Source of the DNA: CAVRJC01 sp963721435
Lineage (GTDB): Bacteria > Actinomycetota > Acidimicrobiia > IMCC26256 > DASPTH01
Assembly: GCA_963721435.1 (NCBI GenBank)
Contig: CAVRJC010000011.1
Coordinates: forward strand, 60,900 to 124,899
DNA: 64,000 nucleotides
Direction: 5' to 3'
Below the pieces are notes generated by a model. It was given only the letters and a program-made list of their open reading frames with translations, was not told the origin of the DNA and did no database searches. Within the stretch, counting starts at the first letter, position 1; each line of letters starts with the position of its first letter. Positions 1-8,742 of this stretch are shown here, in pieces. A program made the translations under genes and the position numbers.

Positions 1-68
1 TCCCGCCGGCGAGCTCGGCCAGCACTGCGGGCAGCACGAAGGCACCCGCGGCGAGCAAGGCACCTTGA
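1..68 (+). CDS. C-terminal tail of an upstream gene (partial)
   Basis: The third forward frame is open from the window edge to a TGA at 66-68 and encodes a short Pro/Ala/Ser-rich tail. It overlaps the TTG start of the next gene in a TTGA arrangement, the same coupling seen through the tad cluster. In tad loci the gene before tadZ is often cpaB/rcpC, but 21 residues of low-complexity tail cannot establish that identity. Confidence 0.35.
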   Translation, partial: PPASSASTAGSTKAPAASKAP

Positions 69-1279
69 TCATCGAGATGGAGACCTACGCCACGGTTGAT
101 GGCGGTCTCGAGACCGCCGCGAGCTTCGATGTCGCAGTCGTGGAGCCGGAACACGCGCTCCGCATGCGGCTGGGCATCGAGCTCGCAGGCGCGTCACAGT
201 TCGCCACCATCGAGGAGCTCGTCCAGCACCTCTCGTCGGGGCGTCCGCTCGTCGCGGTCTTCGGGCCCGGCTTCGTCAGCCCGATGGGCTTCCAGCACGT
301 GCACCGCCTCACCGGCGCGCACCCGGAGCTCGGCGCGGTCTTCGCGGTCGACGAGTTGAACACCGAGATCCTGCAGCAGGCCCTGCGGGCCGGCGCGCGC
401 GACGCGGTCGTGCTCGGCGGCGAAGCGAGCCTGCACCAGTCGGTCGACCGGGTCGGTGAGCTGCTCGCCGGAAGCGTGAACGTGCGCCCGTCGGTGCCCG
501 CCCCGGTGACCGGCGAGCCCGGTCGCCTCGTGGTGGTGTTCTCCACCAAAGGCGGTGTCGGCAAGACCTGCATCGCGATCAACGTGGCGACCGCGATGGC
601 GCAACGGTCGACCAAGCCCGTGGTACTCGTCGACGGCGACCTGCAGTTCGGCGACGTGTCAGTGATGCTCGGCCTCCCCCCGCAGAACACCGTGCTCGAC
701 GCGGCCGCGGCCGCGCAGTACGGCGACATGGAATTGGTGCAGACGCTGCCCGCGCGGCACGACGCCAGCGGCCTGCTCGTGCTGCCCGCGCCGGTCGAGC
801 CGATGCCGACCGACGCAATGCTCCCGGGCGAGATGGTGAACATCTGCGTCGCGCTGCAGGCGGTCGCCGGCCACGTCATCGTCGACCTGCCGTCGCTGTT
901 CAACGACTACGTGCTCGCGCTGCTCGAAGCGGCCGACGAAGTGCTGCTCGTCGGGAGCATGGACATCCCGAGCATCAAGAACCTCAAGATCGGGATCCAG
1001 TCGCTCGACCTCAACGCGATCGCCGGATCCAAGCTCCGCCTCGTGCTGAACCACGCGAACGCGAAGGTGAAGCTCGACGTCAAGGAGATCGAGCGCGTGC
1101 TCGGGCTCACCGCGCAGTTCGCGGTACCCGACGACATCGCGGTGCCCATCTCGGTGAACTCCGGCACGTCGGTGTACCTCGACGACCCGAAGGCCCCCGT
1201 CTCCCGTGCGCTCGAGCGCATCGCCGACACGCTCCTGGGGCCCGACGCGCAACAGAGCAAGAGCAAACGACGCAAGTAA
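65..1279 (+). CDS. tadZ: TadZ/CpaE-like pilus assembly ATPase
   Basis: A MinD/ParA-like ATPase of Flp (tad) pilus systems that places the secretion apparatus at its site in the cell. Residues 1-140 form a receiver-like domain. A deviant Walker A, KGGVGKT, lies at about residues 162-168, followed by the DGDLQFGD switch, both typical of the CpaE branch. The 404-residue length fits the family. The TTG start at 65 overlaps the previous stop and has AAGG just upstream; an ATG at 77 is the alternative. tadA follows 43 bp downstream, so this is the first complete gene of a tadZ-A-B-C operon. The assignment to the family is secure; the polar-localisation role is inferred from characterised homologues. 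Confidence 0.9.
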   Translation: MIIEMETYATVDGGLETAASFDVAVVEPEHALRMRLGIELAGASQFATIEELVQHLSSGRPLVAVFGPGFVSPMGFQHVHRLTGAHPELGAVFAVDELNTEILQQALRAGARDAVVLGGEASLHQSVDRVGELLAGSVNVRPSVPAPVTGEPGRLVVVFSTKGGVGKTCIAINVATAMAQRSTKPVVLVDGDLQFGDVSVMLGLPPQNTVLDAAAAAQYGDMELVQTLPARHDASGLLVLPAPVEPMPTDAMLPGEMVNICVALQAVAGHVIVDLPSLFNDYVLALLEAADEVLLVGSMDIPSIKNLKIGIQSLDLNAIAGSKLRLVLNHANAKVKLDVKEIERVLGLTAQFAVPDDIAVPISVNSGTSVYLDDPKAPVSRALERIADTLLGPDAQQSKSKRRK

Positions 1280-1322
1280 TCGGCCGATGCGGTACGTGCA
1301 CGCGAGCTGAGGACCCCACGAC

Positions 1323-2717
1323 ATGACACAGACCACGCAACCCCCGGCGCAACCGCCTTCGCAGGCTCTTGGGCAACCCGCTTCCCGGTGGCAGGAGCGC
1401 GGCCAGGCGACGTCCCAGCGCGAGCAGGCGCTGGAGGAGATGCGCCAGAAGATGCACCAGTTCGTCATCCACGAGCTGGGCCCGCTCCTCTTCGACCAGC
1501 GTGTCTCCGAGACCGACCTCCGGCGCCAGGTCGACGAGCAGCTGCACCGCGCGCTCTCCATGGAGCGCCTCGCGCTCACCGGGGCCGAGCGCCAGACGCT
1601 CATTCAGTCGGTCACCGACGACGTGCTCGGCTACGGGCCGATCGACCCGCTGCTGCGGGACGAGTCGATCACAGAAGTCATGGTGAACGGCCCGAACCGG
1701 GTGTACGTCGAGCGCAGTGGCCGGCTCGTGATGAGCGACGTCAAGTTCGTCGACGAGACGCACCTGCGTCGCATCATCGACAAGATCGTGAGCCAGGTCG
1801 GCCGGCGCGTCGACGAGGCCAACCCCATGGTCGACGCCCGACTTCCTGACGGCTCCCGTGTCAACGTCATCGTGCACCCGTTGTCGATCGGCGGGCCGTT
1901 CATGACCATCCGGAAGTTCGCCACCGACCCGTACAAGGTCGACGACCTCATCAACTTCGGCACATGGACGCCGCAGACCGCGCACTTCATCAACCTGTGC
2001 GTGCGCGGGCGCCTGAACATCGTGGTGAGCGGCGGTACCGGCACCGGGAAGACGACGCTCCTGAACGTCGTGTCGAGCTTCATCCCCGACGACGAGCGCA
2101 TCGTGACCGTCGAGGACGCCAAGGAGCTCCAGCTCCACCAGGACCACGTGCTCCCGCTCGAAGCGCGACCGCCCAACATCGAAGGCAAGGGCCAGGTCGC
2201 GATCCGCGACCTCGTGCGCAACGCACTGCGTATGCGCCCCGACCGCATCGTCGTCGGTGAGGTTCGTGGCGGCGAGGCCCTCGACATGTTGCAGGCCATG
2301 AACACCGGTCACGACGGGTCGATCACCACCGTCCACTCCAACTCACCGCGCGACACGCTCTCCCGCATCGAGACGATGACGCTGATGGCCGGCATGGACC
2401 TCCCGGTGCGCGTCATCCGTGAGCAGATGGCGTCGGCGCTCGACCTCATCATCCACCTCCAGCGGCTGCGCGACGGCACCCGCCGCGTGGTGCAGGTCAG
2501 CGAAGTGATGGGTATGGAAGGCGACGTCGTCGTCCTCCAGGACATCTACTCGTTCGACTTCGGCGCCGGGATCGACGAAGAGGGCAAGTTCCGCGGCGGG
2601 CTCAAGTCGAACGGCATCCGTCCGTCGTTCTCCGAGCGGCTCGCCGACTACGGCATCGCGCTCGAGCCGTCGCTGTTCGCGAACAACTCGCCGATGCGGA
2701 AGCCTGGCGCGCGATGA
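1323..2717 (+). CDS. tadA: TadA/CpaF secretion ATPase
   Basis: Hexameric type II/IV secretion ATPase that powers Flp pilus extension on the cytoplasmic face of the inner membrane. The 464-residue protein has the N-terminal domain of CpaF proteins, a Walker A GGTGTGKTT at about residues 237-245, a Walker B region around RPDRIVVGEVRGGE and the His box with ITTVHSNSPRD. All catalytic motifs are intact. The ATG start fits family N-termini, which often carry a variable Gln/Pro-rich lead as here. Its stop overlaps the ATG of tadB (ATGA), so the two are translationally coupled. Confidence 0.95.
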   Translation: MTQTTQPPAQPPSQALGQPASRWQERGQATSQREQALEEMRQKMHQFVIHELGPLLFDQRVSETDLRRQVDEQLHRALSMERLALTGAERQTLIQSVTDDVLGYGPIDPLLRDESITEVMVNGPNRVYVERSGRLVMSDVKFVDETHLRRIIDKIVSQVGRRVDEANPMVDARLPDGSRVNVIVHPLSIGGPFMTIRKFATDPYKVDDLINFGTWTPQTAHFINLCVRGRLNIVVSGGTGTGKTTLLNVVSSFIPDDERIVTVEDAKELQLHQDHVLPLEARPPNIEGKGQVAIRDLVRNALRMRPDRIVVGEVRGGEALDMLQAMNTGHDGSITTVHSNSPRDTLSRIETMTLMAGMDLPVRVIREQMASALDLIIHLQRLRDGTRRVVQVSEVMGMEGDVVVLQDIYSFDFGAGIDEEGKFRGGLKSNGIRPSFSERLADYGIALEPSLFANNSPMRKPGAR

Positions 2718-3733
2718 GCGCCGTGTCCCTGACGCTCGCGACCGACACATCGGTCGTCGTGTTCTCGGTGGTGTTCGCCGCCGGAGTGCTGGCCTTCTCG
2801 TTGGCGATGATCTTCATGTCGGGCGACCGGCGCGGCAAGATCGAGCGCCGCCTCGGCGACCTGATGGCACAGGACCAGGTCGACGAGGAAGAAGACCCAC
2901 TGTTCCTGAACCGGCCCGACCAGGTCATGGCCGAGACCAAGATGATGCAGCGTGTCGTCGGCCTCACCGGCCGCCTCGCCGACCGTGCCGGGCTGCTGAC
3001 CCGGACCGAGGACGCGCTGGAACAGGCCGACCTCCCGTTGCGCCCGCCAGAAGCATTGTTCTTCTACTGCGCCGGCGTGTTCGTGGTGGCCGTGTTGGGT
3101 GTGCTGATCATGCCGCCGGCGATCGCCCTCGCGCTCCTGTTCGCCGCGGTGCTCGTCCCGGTCGTGCTCCTGCACCGTCGACGCAAGAAGCGCCTCCGCA
3201 ACTTCCAGATGCAGCTCCCGGACACGCTCAACCTGCTCTCGGGCTCGATGCGCGCCGGGTTCTCGTTCGCCCAGGGCCTCGAGACCGTCGCCAACGAAGC
3301 TGCGGAGCCGACACGCCGTGAGCTCCAGCGGGTGTTCACCGAGTCACGCCTCGGGCGCCCGATCGAGGACGCGCTCGAGGACTCGGCCAACCGCATGGCG
3401 AGCGTCGACCTGATGTGGGCGGTCATGGCCATCCGCATCCAGCGGGAGGTCGGTGGGAACCTGGCCGAGCTGCTCGACACCGTCGCCGACACGATGACGC
3501 AACGCGAGCGCATCCGCGGCGAGATCAAGGCGCTCACCGCCGAAGGCCGGTTCTCGGGCTGGATCCTCGGCATCTTCCCGATCGCGTTCGCGGGCGTGCT
3601 CTACATCGTGCAGCCGGACTACATCTCCGTGCTGTTCGACGCCACGATGGGACTGGTTGCCCTCGGCATCTCGCTCATCATGACCGGCGTCGGGTTCCTC
3701 TGGCTCCGCAAGATCCTGGCGATCGAGGTCTGA
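2714..3733 (+). CDS. tadB: TadB-like inner-membrane platform protein
   Basis: Polytopic type II secretion F domain protein forming one half of the Flp pilus membrane platform with TadC. There is a hydrophobic segment near residues 10-35, a pair around 110-150 and a C-terminal pair after 275. The cytoplasmic T2SSF domain between them contains LPDTLNLLSGSMRAGFSF, the conserved start of the domain. Length (339) is normal. It starts inside the tadA stop (ATGA at 2714) and tadC begins one base after its stop region, so the three genes form one translational unit. Confidence 0.92.
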   Translation: MSAVSLTLATDTSVVVFSVVFAAGVLAFSLAMIFMSGDRRGKIERRLGDLMAQDQVDEEEDPLFLNRPDQVMAETKMMQRVVGLTGRLADRAGLLTRTEDALEQADLPLRPPEALFFYCAGVFVVAVLGVLIMPPAIALALLFAAVLVPVVLLHRRRKKRLRNFQMQLPDTLNLLSGSMRAGFSFAQGLETVANEAAEPTRRELQRVFTESRLGRPIEDALEDSANRMASVDLMWAVMAIRIQREVGGNLAELLDTVADTMTQRERIRGEIKALTAEGRFSGWILGIFPIAFAGVLYIVQPDYISVLFDATMGLVALGISLIMTGVGFLWLRKILAIEV

Positions 3734-3734
3734 C

Positions 3735-4649
3735 ATGACGCCGCTGATGATCTCCATCGTGCTGGCGACTGCCGTCGCCGCGCTGATGTTCGTGGTGGGA
3801 TCGGTGACAGCCGAGCGCGCCGAAGTGCGCGACTCGCTCCGCCGGCTCGAGGGCTACCAGATCCAAGACGTGCGCGACCAGGAGATGCTGGCGCCGATCA
3901 GCGAGCGCGTCGTCGCGCCGTTGCTCGAGGGGCTCACCGGTGTCGCTCGTCGCTTCACGCCGGCGGGCTTCGGTGAAGGCGTCGCGCAGAAGCTGGTGAT
4001 GGCGGGGAACCCGCCCAACCTCAACGTCGACAAGGTGCTGGTGCTGAAGCTGCTCGGCATCGTGTCGGTGGTGCTCTGGATCCCCGTCGTCGTGGTGCTG
4101 CTGCACTTCACCGGGTTCCTGGCGATCGTCGGGGTCGTCGTGCTGTGGGGCGCGTCGTTCATGTACCCCGACGTGTTGATCAGCCGGAAGATCGAGGATC
4201 GCCAGAAGGAGATCTCCCGCAAGCTCCCCGACATCCTCGACCTGCTCGTGATCTCGGTGGAAGCCGGTCTCGGCTTCGAGCAGGCGCTCGACCGCACCAC
4301 GATCGCGGTGCCGGGCGCGCTGTCGGACGAGTTCCGACGCATGTTGCACGAGATCCGCATCGGTGCGTCGCGCGCCGACGCGCTGCGGGCGATGGCCGAG
4401 CGCACCGACGTCCCCGAGCTCCGAGCGTTCATCATGGCGATGCTGCAGGCGGACACCTTCGGCGTGTCGATCTCACGCCTGCTGCGCTCGCAAGCCGACG
4501 AGATGCGGATTCGCCGCCGGTTGCGCGCGCAGGAGCAGGCGCAGAAGGCGCCGGTCAAGATGCTGTTCCCGCTGGTGTTCTGCATCTTCCCGTCGATCTT
4601 CGTCGTGATCCTCGGGCCGGCGATCATTCAGATCCAGCGGAGTCTCTGA
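3735..4649 (+). CDS. tadC: TadC-like inner-membrane platform protein
   Basis: Second T2SSF-domain platform protein, paralogous to TadB. It shows LPDILDLLVISVEAGLGFEQ followed by the amphipathic region with RRMLHEIRIGASRADALRAM, and ends with the typical hydrophobic pair. At 304 residues it matches the usual TadC length. It directly follows tadB and is expected to interact with TadA and TadB in the inner membrane. Identification rests on domain, order and length together. Confidence 0.92.
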   Translation: MTPLMISIVLATAVAALMFVVGSVTAERAEVRDSLRRLEGYQIQDVRDQEMLAPISERVVAPLLEGLTGVARRFTPAGFGEGVAQKLVMAGNPPNLNVDKVLVLKLLGIVSVVLWIPVVVVLLHFTGFLAIVGVVVLWGASFMYPDVLISRKIEDRQKEISRKLPDILDLLVISVEAGLGFEQALDRTTIAVPGALSDEFRRMLHEIRIGASRADALRAMAERTDVPELRAFIMAMLQADTFGVSISRLLRSQADEMRIRRRLRAQEQAQKAPVKMLFPLVFCIFPSIFVVILGPAIIQIQRSL

Positions 4650-4650
4650 C

Positions 4651-6174
4651 GTGTCGGCGACGCCGACGCTCACCCGGACGCCCCGACCTTCTGTGGCCGA
4701 GCGCGTCGCGCTCGCGACGGGTTCCGGCCGCGAGGCGCCGGGCACGCCGGTCGCGGCTCCCGCGCGGCGTGGGGTCGGGCTCGACACCCTGTTCACGGCG
4801 TTGGTCGCGCTCTTCGGGTGGGTCGCGGGGGTCGCCCGGCTCTCCGACAACTCGTTCTTCTGGCACCTGCGGACGGGGGAGTGGATCCTCGACCACGGCA
4901 CCGTCCCGCGCCATGACGTCTTCTCCTTCACTGCGCCCGGCACGAAGTGGGTTGCGCAGTCGTGGCTCGCGGAGCTGATCTACGGCAGCCTCAACCGCAC
5001 CGTCGGCGCGTTCGGCATCCGGGTGTTCGTGGGCCTCGTCGGTGTAGCGGTCGGTGTGCTCGCATACCGTCTCGCGCTGCGACTGTGCCGGAGCACGCTG
5101 CGAGCGTTCGGGATCAGCGGCGTTGCTCTCCTGTGCGTGTTCGCGCTCTGGTCGGAGCGGCCGCTGGTGCTCGGCTTGCTGTTCCTCCTCGTGCTCCTGT
5201 GGGTCGTCGAGGTGCCGGACTCACTCGTCGGTCGCCACGCGATGATCGCGATCCCGTTGGTGATGTGGCTCTGGGTGAACGTCCACGGTTCGTTCGCGCT
5301 CGGGTTCGCGTATCTGGGGCTGCACCTCGTCGGCCGGTGGGTCGACGGCGCGCCGCCGTGGCTGGCGCGCGAGCGCGTCATCGCGACGGGCGCGGTCATC
5401 GGGTTCCTGGTGTCGTTCATCAACCCGTACGGCGTGTCGCTCGTCCTCTTCCCGATCGAGCTGCTGTCGCGCAGCGCGATCCTGTCGCACGTGATCGAGT
5501 GGCAGTCGCCCGACTTCCGGTCGCGGTGGGGGATCGCGCTCGCGCTGTGGATCTGCGTGTTCATTGCCGCGGTGGCGCGCGGCCGGCACCGGGCGAGTCG
5601 TCGAGATCTCATCGTCACGGTGCCGATGCTCTTGCTGGCGCTGTGGGCGCTCCGCAACATCGCGGTCGCGCCCCTCGTCGCGCTGCCGGTCGTCGCGCGT
5701 ACGTTCGCAGTCGACGAGGACGCGCCCGAGCGGTTCAGCAAGACATTCCTCGCGGCGGCCACCGCCGCGATCGTCATGATCGGCCTGATGGTCGGTGTGT
5801 CGGCGGCGGGGGAGCCCGACTTCGCGGTCGAGTCCTACCCGGTGCAGTCGATGCGCTACGTGGCGAACCACGATCTGCTCGGCAGTCGCATCTTCACCGA
5901 CGATGCCGACGCCGGCTACGTGATCCTCGCGTACGCACCGCAGCAGCGCGTCTTCATGGACGACCGGTACGACATGTACCCGGTGAAGGTCATCGACGAC
6001 TACTTCACGGTGTCCGCCGGCCTGCACGGCTGGAGCCGTGCGCTCGACCGTTCCGGCGTCGACGTGGTGGTGTGGACCCGGCAGAGCGCGCTCTCGTCGC
6101 TCCTCGACAAGTCGCCCGACTGGCAGCGTGCCCACACCGACAAGACCCACGCGGTCTGGGTGCGCACGAGCTGA
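4651..6174 (+). CDS. Multi-spanning membrane protein, GT-C-like
   Basis: A 507-residue protein with about ten hydrophobic segments, starting at GTG one base after the tadC stop. After an N-terminal cytoplasmic stretch there is a motif resembling the first lumenal loop of GT-C glycosyltransferases (FFWHLRTGEWILDHG). Near residues 430-440 is FMDDRYDMYP, a conserved motif in a family of uncharacterised bacterial membrane proteins. GT-C enzymes transfer sugars from polyprenyl-phosphate donors outside the membrane; that role is only suggested here. Its tight coupling to tadC suggests a link to the pilus, perhaps pilin glycosylation, which is inference. Confidence 0.6.
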   Translation: MSATPTLTRTPRPSVAERVALATGSGREAPGTPVAAPARRGVGLDTLFTALVALFGWVAGVARLSDNSFFWHLRTGEWILDHGTVPRHDVFSFTAPGTKWVAQSWLAELIYGSLNRTVGAFGIRVFVGLVGVAVGVLAYRLALRLCRSTLRAFGISGVALLCVFALWSERPLVLGLLFLLVLLWVVEVPDSLVGRHAMIAIPLVMWLWVNVHGSFALGFAYLGLHLVGRWVDGAPPWLARERVIATGAVIGFLVSFINPYGVSLVLFPIELLSRSAILSHVIEWQSPDFRSRWGIALALWICVFIAAVARGRHRASRRDLIVTVPMLLLALWALRNIAVAPLVALPVVARTFAVDEDAPERFSKTFLAAATAAIVMIGLMVGVSAAGEPDFAVESYPVQSMRYVANHDLLGSRIFTDDADAGYVILAYAPQQRVFMDDRYDMYPVKVIDDYFTVSAGLHGWSRALDRSGVDVVVWTRQSALSSLLDKSPDWQRAHTDKTHAVWVRTS

Positions 6175-6266
6175 TCCCCTTGGGCTGATTCCGTGCGCCG
6201 GGTTCCGCGCCGGTCCGGCGTGCCGTGCCAACATTGGGCCGTCATCGCCGTGTTGGAAGGGTTCCC

Positions 6267-6626
6267 ATGAGCAACGAGGTCGCCACCCGCACCGAGGCGT
6301 CCGCCGACGTCTACGAGGCATCACTCCATGCCGAGGAGGACGCCGAGCAGAAGCTCATGCACTCGATCATCAAGTCGACCCTGATCGCGCTCCCCATCGG
6401 GATCGTCGTCTTCGTCGGCATGCTCGCAATCGCCATCGGCGACCACACCGAGTGGTACGTGTGGGTGCTGCTCGGTGCCCTGATGGGCACCATCGGTGCC
6501 GTGCTGTTCGGGATGCTGGGCGCGGTCACGCTGGCCGCCCACAAGCTCGACGAGATCGACCGCGGCACCTACGCCGAGGCGGAGATCGAGGTCACGGCCG
6601 AGTCGGCGGCCACCGAGACCGCGTAG
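6267..6626 (+). CDS. Small two-helix membrane protein, unknown function
   Basis: A 119-residue protein with an acidic N-terminus, two hydrophobic segments (about residues 32-55 and 62-85) separated by a short loop, and an acidic Glu/Ala-rich tail. The ATG at 6267 is chosen because GGAAGG lies six bases upstream. I do not recognise a characterised family. Its 3' end overlaps the convergent methyltransferase gene by 58 bp. Confidence 0.7.
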   Translation: MSNEVATRTEASADVYEASLHAEEDAEQKLMHSIIKSTLIALPIGIVVFVGMLAIAIGDHTEWYVWVLLGALMGTIGAVLFGMLGAVTLAAHKLDEIDRGTYAEAEIEVTAESAATETA

Positions 6627-7174
6627 TCGTCACCGGCGGCGAACGGAGCGCGGTCCCACGTGCTCCAACGGTCGGTGATGCGCAGCCCGGCATCCGCGCA
6701 TGACGCGTCGAACGCGCTGAGCTCGTAGCCGCGCCCGAGCTGGAAGCCGGCGACGAGGGCGCCGCCGGGCGCGACGTGCGCCGCGCACGCGGTGATCAAC
6801 GCGTGCTGGGTGCCCGGCGGGGTGAACAGCGGCACGTTGCCCGCCAGCACGACGAGGTCGAAGCGGCGGTCGAGATCGAGCCCGACGAGGTCGGCGTGCC
6901 GCCACTCGAGCTCGGGCGCCCGCCGGCGCGCCTCGGCGATCATCGACGCGTCGGCGTCGACCCCCACCGTCTCGACACCGTGACGCGCGAGCTCGATCGC
7001 CACCCGCCCGGTGCCGCACCCGGCGTCGAGCACCGAGCCCGACGTCCCGCGTCGGGTACCCGCCCTGGTGTCGAGGAGGAAACGGACGAGGGACGCTTCG
7101 CCGTGCACGTCGACCCCGCGCGCCGCGAGGGCGTCGAACCGGGCCTGGTAGTCCCTGCCGTCGAAGCTGCTCAC
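6569..7174 (-). CDS. Class I SAM-dependent methyltransferase
   Basis: A Rossmann-fold methyltransferase of about 201 residues. Motif I is VLDAGCGTGRVAIELA, followed by the acidic motif II (GVDADASMIAEAR) and motif IV (FDLVVLAGNV); this is the Methyltransf_25 type. The frame is open further upstream, but a GTG at 7174 gives a compact protein that keeps the whole domain and avoids crossing the tetR promoter. The substrate cannot be deduced. It is divergent from tetR and shares the 107-bp operator region with it, so TetR may control it. Confidence 0.85.
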   Translation of the reverse strand: MSSFDGRDYQARFDALAARGVDVHGEASLVRFLLDTRAGTRRGTSGSVLDAGCGTGRVAIELARHGVETVGVDADASMIAEARRRAPELEWRHADLVGLDLDRRFDLVVLAGNVPLFTPPGTQHALITACAAHVAPGGALVAGFQLGRGYELSAFDASCADAGLRITDRWSTWDRAPFAAGDDYAVSVAADSAVTSISASA

Positions 7175-7227
7175 GAGGCGAGTCTGACATTCGGGCCCGA
7201 ACCGCTTGACACCGGCGGCCGCTCGTG

Positions 7228-7261
7228 TTTCTATCACCGATAGAAAACCTATCAGTGATAG
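7228..7261. promoter_or_regulatory. Tandem palindromic operator of a TetR-family repressor
   Basis: Two inverted repeats lie side by side in the intergenic region between the methyltransferase and tetR genes. Site 1 (7228-7246) is TTTCTATC-ACC-GATAGAAA, a palindrome with 8-base arms. Site 2 (7249-7261) is CTATCAGTGATAG, perfect with 6-base arms. Their centres are 18 bp apart and the half-site (CTATC) is shared. Position and symmetry indicate autoregulation by the adjacent TetR protein. Site 2 matches the core of the classical tet operator. Confidence 0.8.
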
Positions 7262-7281
7262 TTCTTGGAAGTGAGCGTCAG

Positions 7282-7914
7282 ATGACCGACGTGCGCACGG
7301 AACCCGTCGACCGGCGGGCCCAACGGCACGCTGCGAAGCGGGCCCAGATCCTGGATGCGGCATGGGTGCTGGCGCACCGTGACGGCCTCGCCGGGATCTC
7401 GCTCCGTGACCTCGCCGACATGGTCGATCTCCGACAGCCGTCGCTGTATGGGTACTTCGAGTCGAAGCACGACTTGTACGACGCGATGTTCGCCGAGGGG
7501 AACCGGCAACTCCTTGCGCGGGTGACCGACCTGGAGCTGAGCCCGGACGCCCGCGTGGCAGCGACCCAGATGGTGCACCTGTTCGTGCAGTTCTCGACCG
7601 AGAACATCGTGCGCCACCAGCTGCTGTTCCATCGCCCGATCCCGGGCTTCGAACCGTCGCCGGCCTCGTACGCGCTCGCGGTCGAGTTCTACGAGTTCAA
7701 TCGCCAACAGCTGGTGAGCGCGGGCGTGACCGATCCCGAGGACTTCGACGTGTTCACTGCGCTCGTTGCCGGACTCGCCGATCAGCAGGTCGCGAACGAT
7801 CCGGGCGGCGACCGCTGGGTCCGGCACTCCGCTCGTGTCGTCGACATGTTCTTCGCCGACATCGATCGGCGCCGGCGCGCGGCGCAGAAGATCAAGAAAG
7901 GGGCGTCATCATGA
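7282..7914 (+). CDS. TetR-family transcriptional regulator
   Basis: A 210-residue regulator. The N-terminal helix-turn-helix is typical: AAKRAQILDAAWVLAH, then ISLRDLADMVDLRQPSLYGYF ending in the recognition helix. The ligand-binding half is unassigned and includes a WHG-like C-terminal region. The ATG at 7282 has GGAAG upstream; the frame opens earlier at 7225, but that start would translate the operator. Its stop overlaps the next ATG (ATGA), so it leads an operon with the DinB-like and metallo-beta-lactamase genes, which it probably regulates together with itself. Confidence 0.92.
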   Translation: MTDVRTEPVDRRAQRHAAKRAQILDAAWVLAHRDGLAGISLRDLADMVDLRQPSLYGYFESKHDLYDAMFAEGNRQLLARVTDLELSPDARVAATQMVHLFVQFSTENIVRHQLLFHRPIPGFEPSPASYALAVEFYEFNRQQLVSAGVTDPEDFDVFTALVAGLADQQVANDPGGDRWVRHSARVVDMFFADIDRRRRAAQKIKKGASS

Positions 7915-8672
7915 CCACGGCCACGACCACGGACGTCGAGGCAATCCCGCGCATCGCTCACACCGAGGCGATGGCGATCGCCGCGGTCGAGAGTCGGAAG
8001 TTCGCAGAGCAGCTGCGCAGCTTCGGGCCCGACGACTGGGCCCGTCCGACCGACTGCTCGTTGTGGGACGTGCGCGCGGTTGCCGCGCACGTGGTCGGCT
8101 CCGCCGCGGGCCAGGCGTCGGTGCGCGAGTTCATCCGTCAGGTGCGGGTCGGCCGCCCGGTCACCGCGGAGATCGGCGGGCCGAACTGGTGGGACGGCAT
8201 GAACGAGATCCAGGTCCGTGAGCGCGCCACGCTCACCACCATCGAGCTCATCGCGGAGTGGGACGAGGTCTGGCCGCGTGCGGTCAAGGCGCGCACGAAG
8301 TTGCCCCGACCGATCGCGCGGCTCCCGTTGCTCAAGCTCCCGGCGCCGGTCGGCCGTCAACCGCTGGCGTACCTCTTCGACGTCGGCTTCACACGCGACA
8401 CCTGGATGCACCGCATCGACCTCGCGCACGCGACGGGCATTCCGCTGGACGTCGACGCCACCCACGACGGTCGGATCATCGCCGACATCGTCGCCGAGTG
8501 GGCGGGCACCCACGGCGAGCCGTTCACGCTGTACCTCACAGGGCCCGCGGGCGGGACGTACGTCCAGGGAGCGGGCGGTGAGACGCACACGCTCGACGCC
8601 ATCGAGTTCTCGCGGATCGTCGCCGAACGCGGCGACGGCGACGGCGTGCTGCGCCACAAGCTCCCGCTCTGA
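7911..8672 (+). CDS. Mycothiol-dependent maleylpyruvate isomerase-like (DinB/MDMPI) protein
   Basis: A 253-residue protein with an N-terminal MDMPI/DinB four-helix domain. The signature WARPTDCSLWDVRAVAAHV is clear, including the metal-binding His of the AAHV segment. A later TWMHRIDLAHATG segment supplies the second conserved His region. Characterised relatives are metal-dependent thiol transferases or isomerases using mycothiol, the actinobacterial low-molecular-weight thiol. It is coupled to tetR by an ATGA overlap. The substrate is unknown; a detoxification role is plausible given the regulator. Confidence 0.82.
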   Translation: MTTATTTDVEAIPRIAHTEAMAIAAVESRKFAEQLRSFGPDDWARPTDCSLWDVRAVAAHVVGSAAGQASVREFIRQVRVGRPVTAEIGGPNWWDGMNEIQVRERATLTTIELIAEWDEVWPRAVKARTKLPRPIARLPLLKLPAPVGRQPLAYLFDVGFTRDTWMHRIDLAHATGIPLDVDATHDGRIIADIVAEWAGTHGEPFTLYLTGPAGGTYVQGAGGETHTLDAIEFSRIVAERGDGDGVLRHKLPL

Positions 8673-8742
8673 ACCGGTTGACGGCGACGCCAACGTCCGA
8701 CCCGACCGTCACACGACCCCAGCAAACCTCAGGAGGATCATC

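Noticed and set aside
7228..7914. Tetracycline resistance determinant because of the tetO-like palindrome
   Set aside because: No efflux or ribosomal-protection gene is nearby and the regulator is not TetR proper; the operator core match is short.
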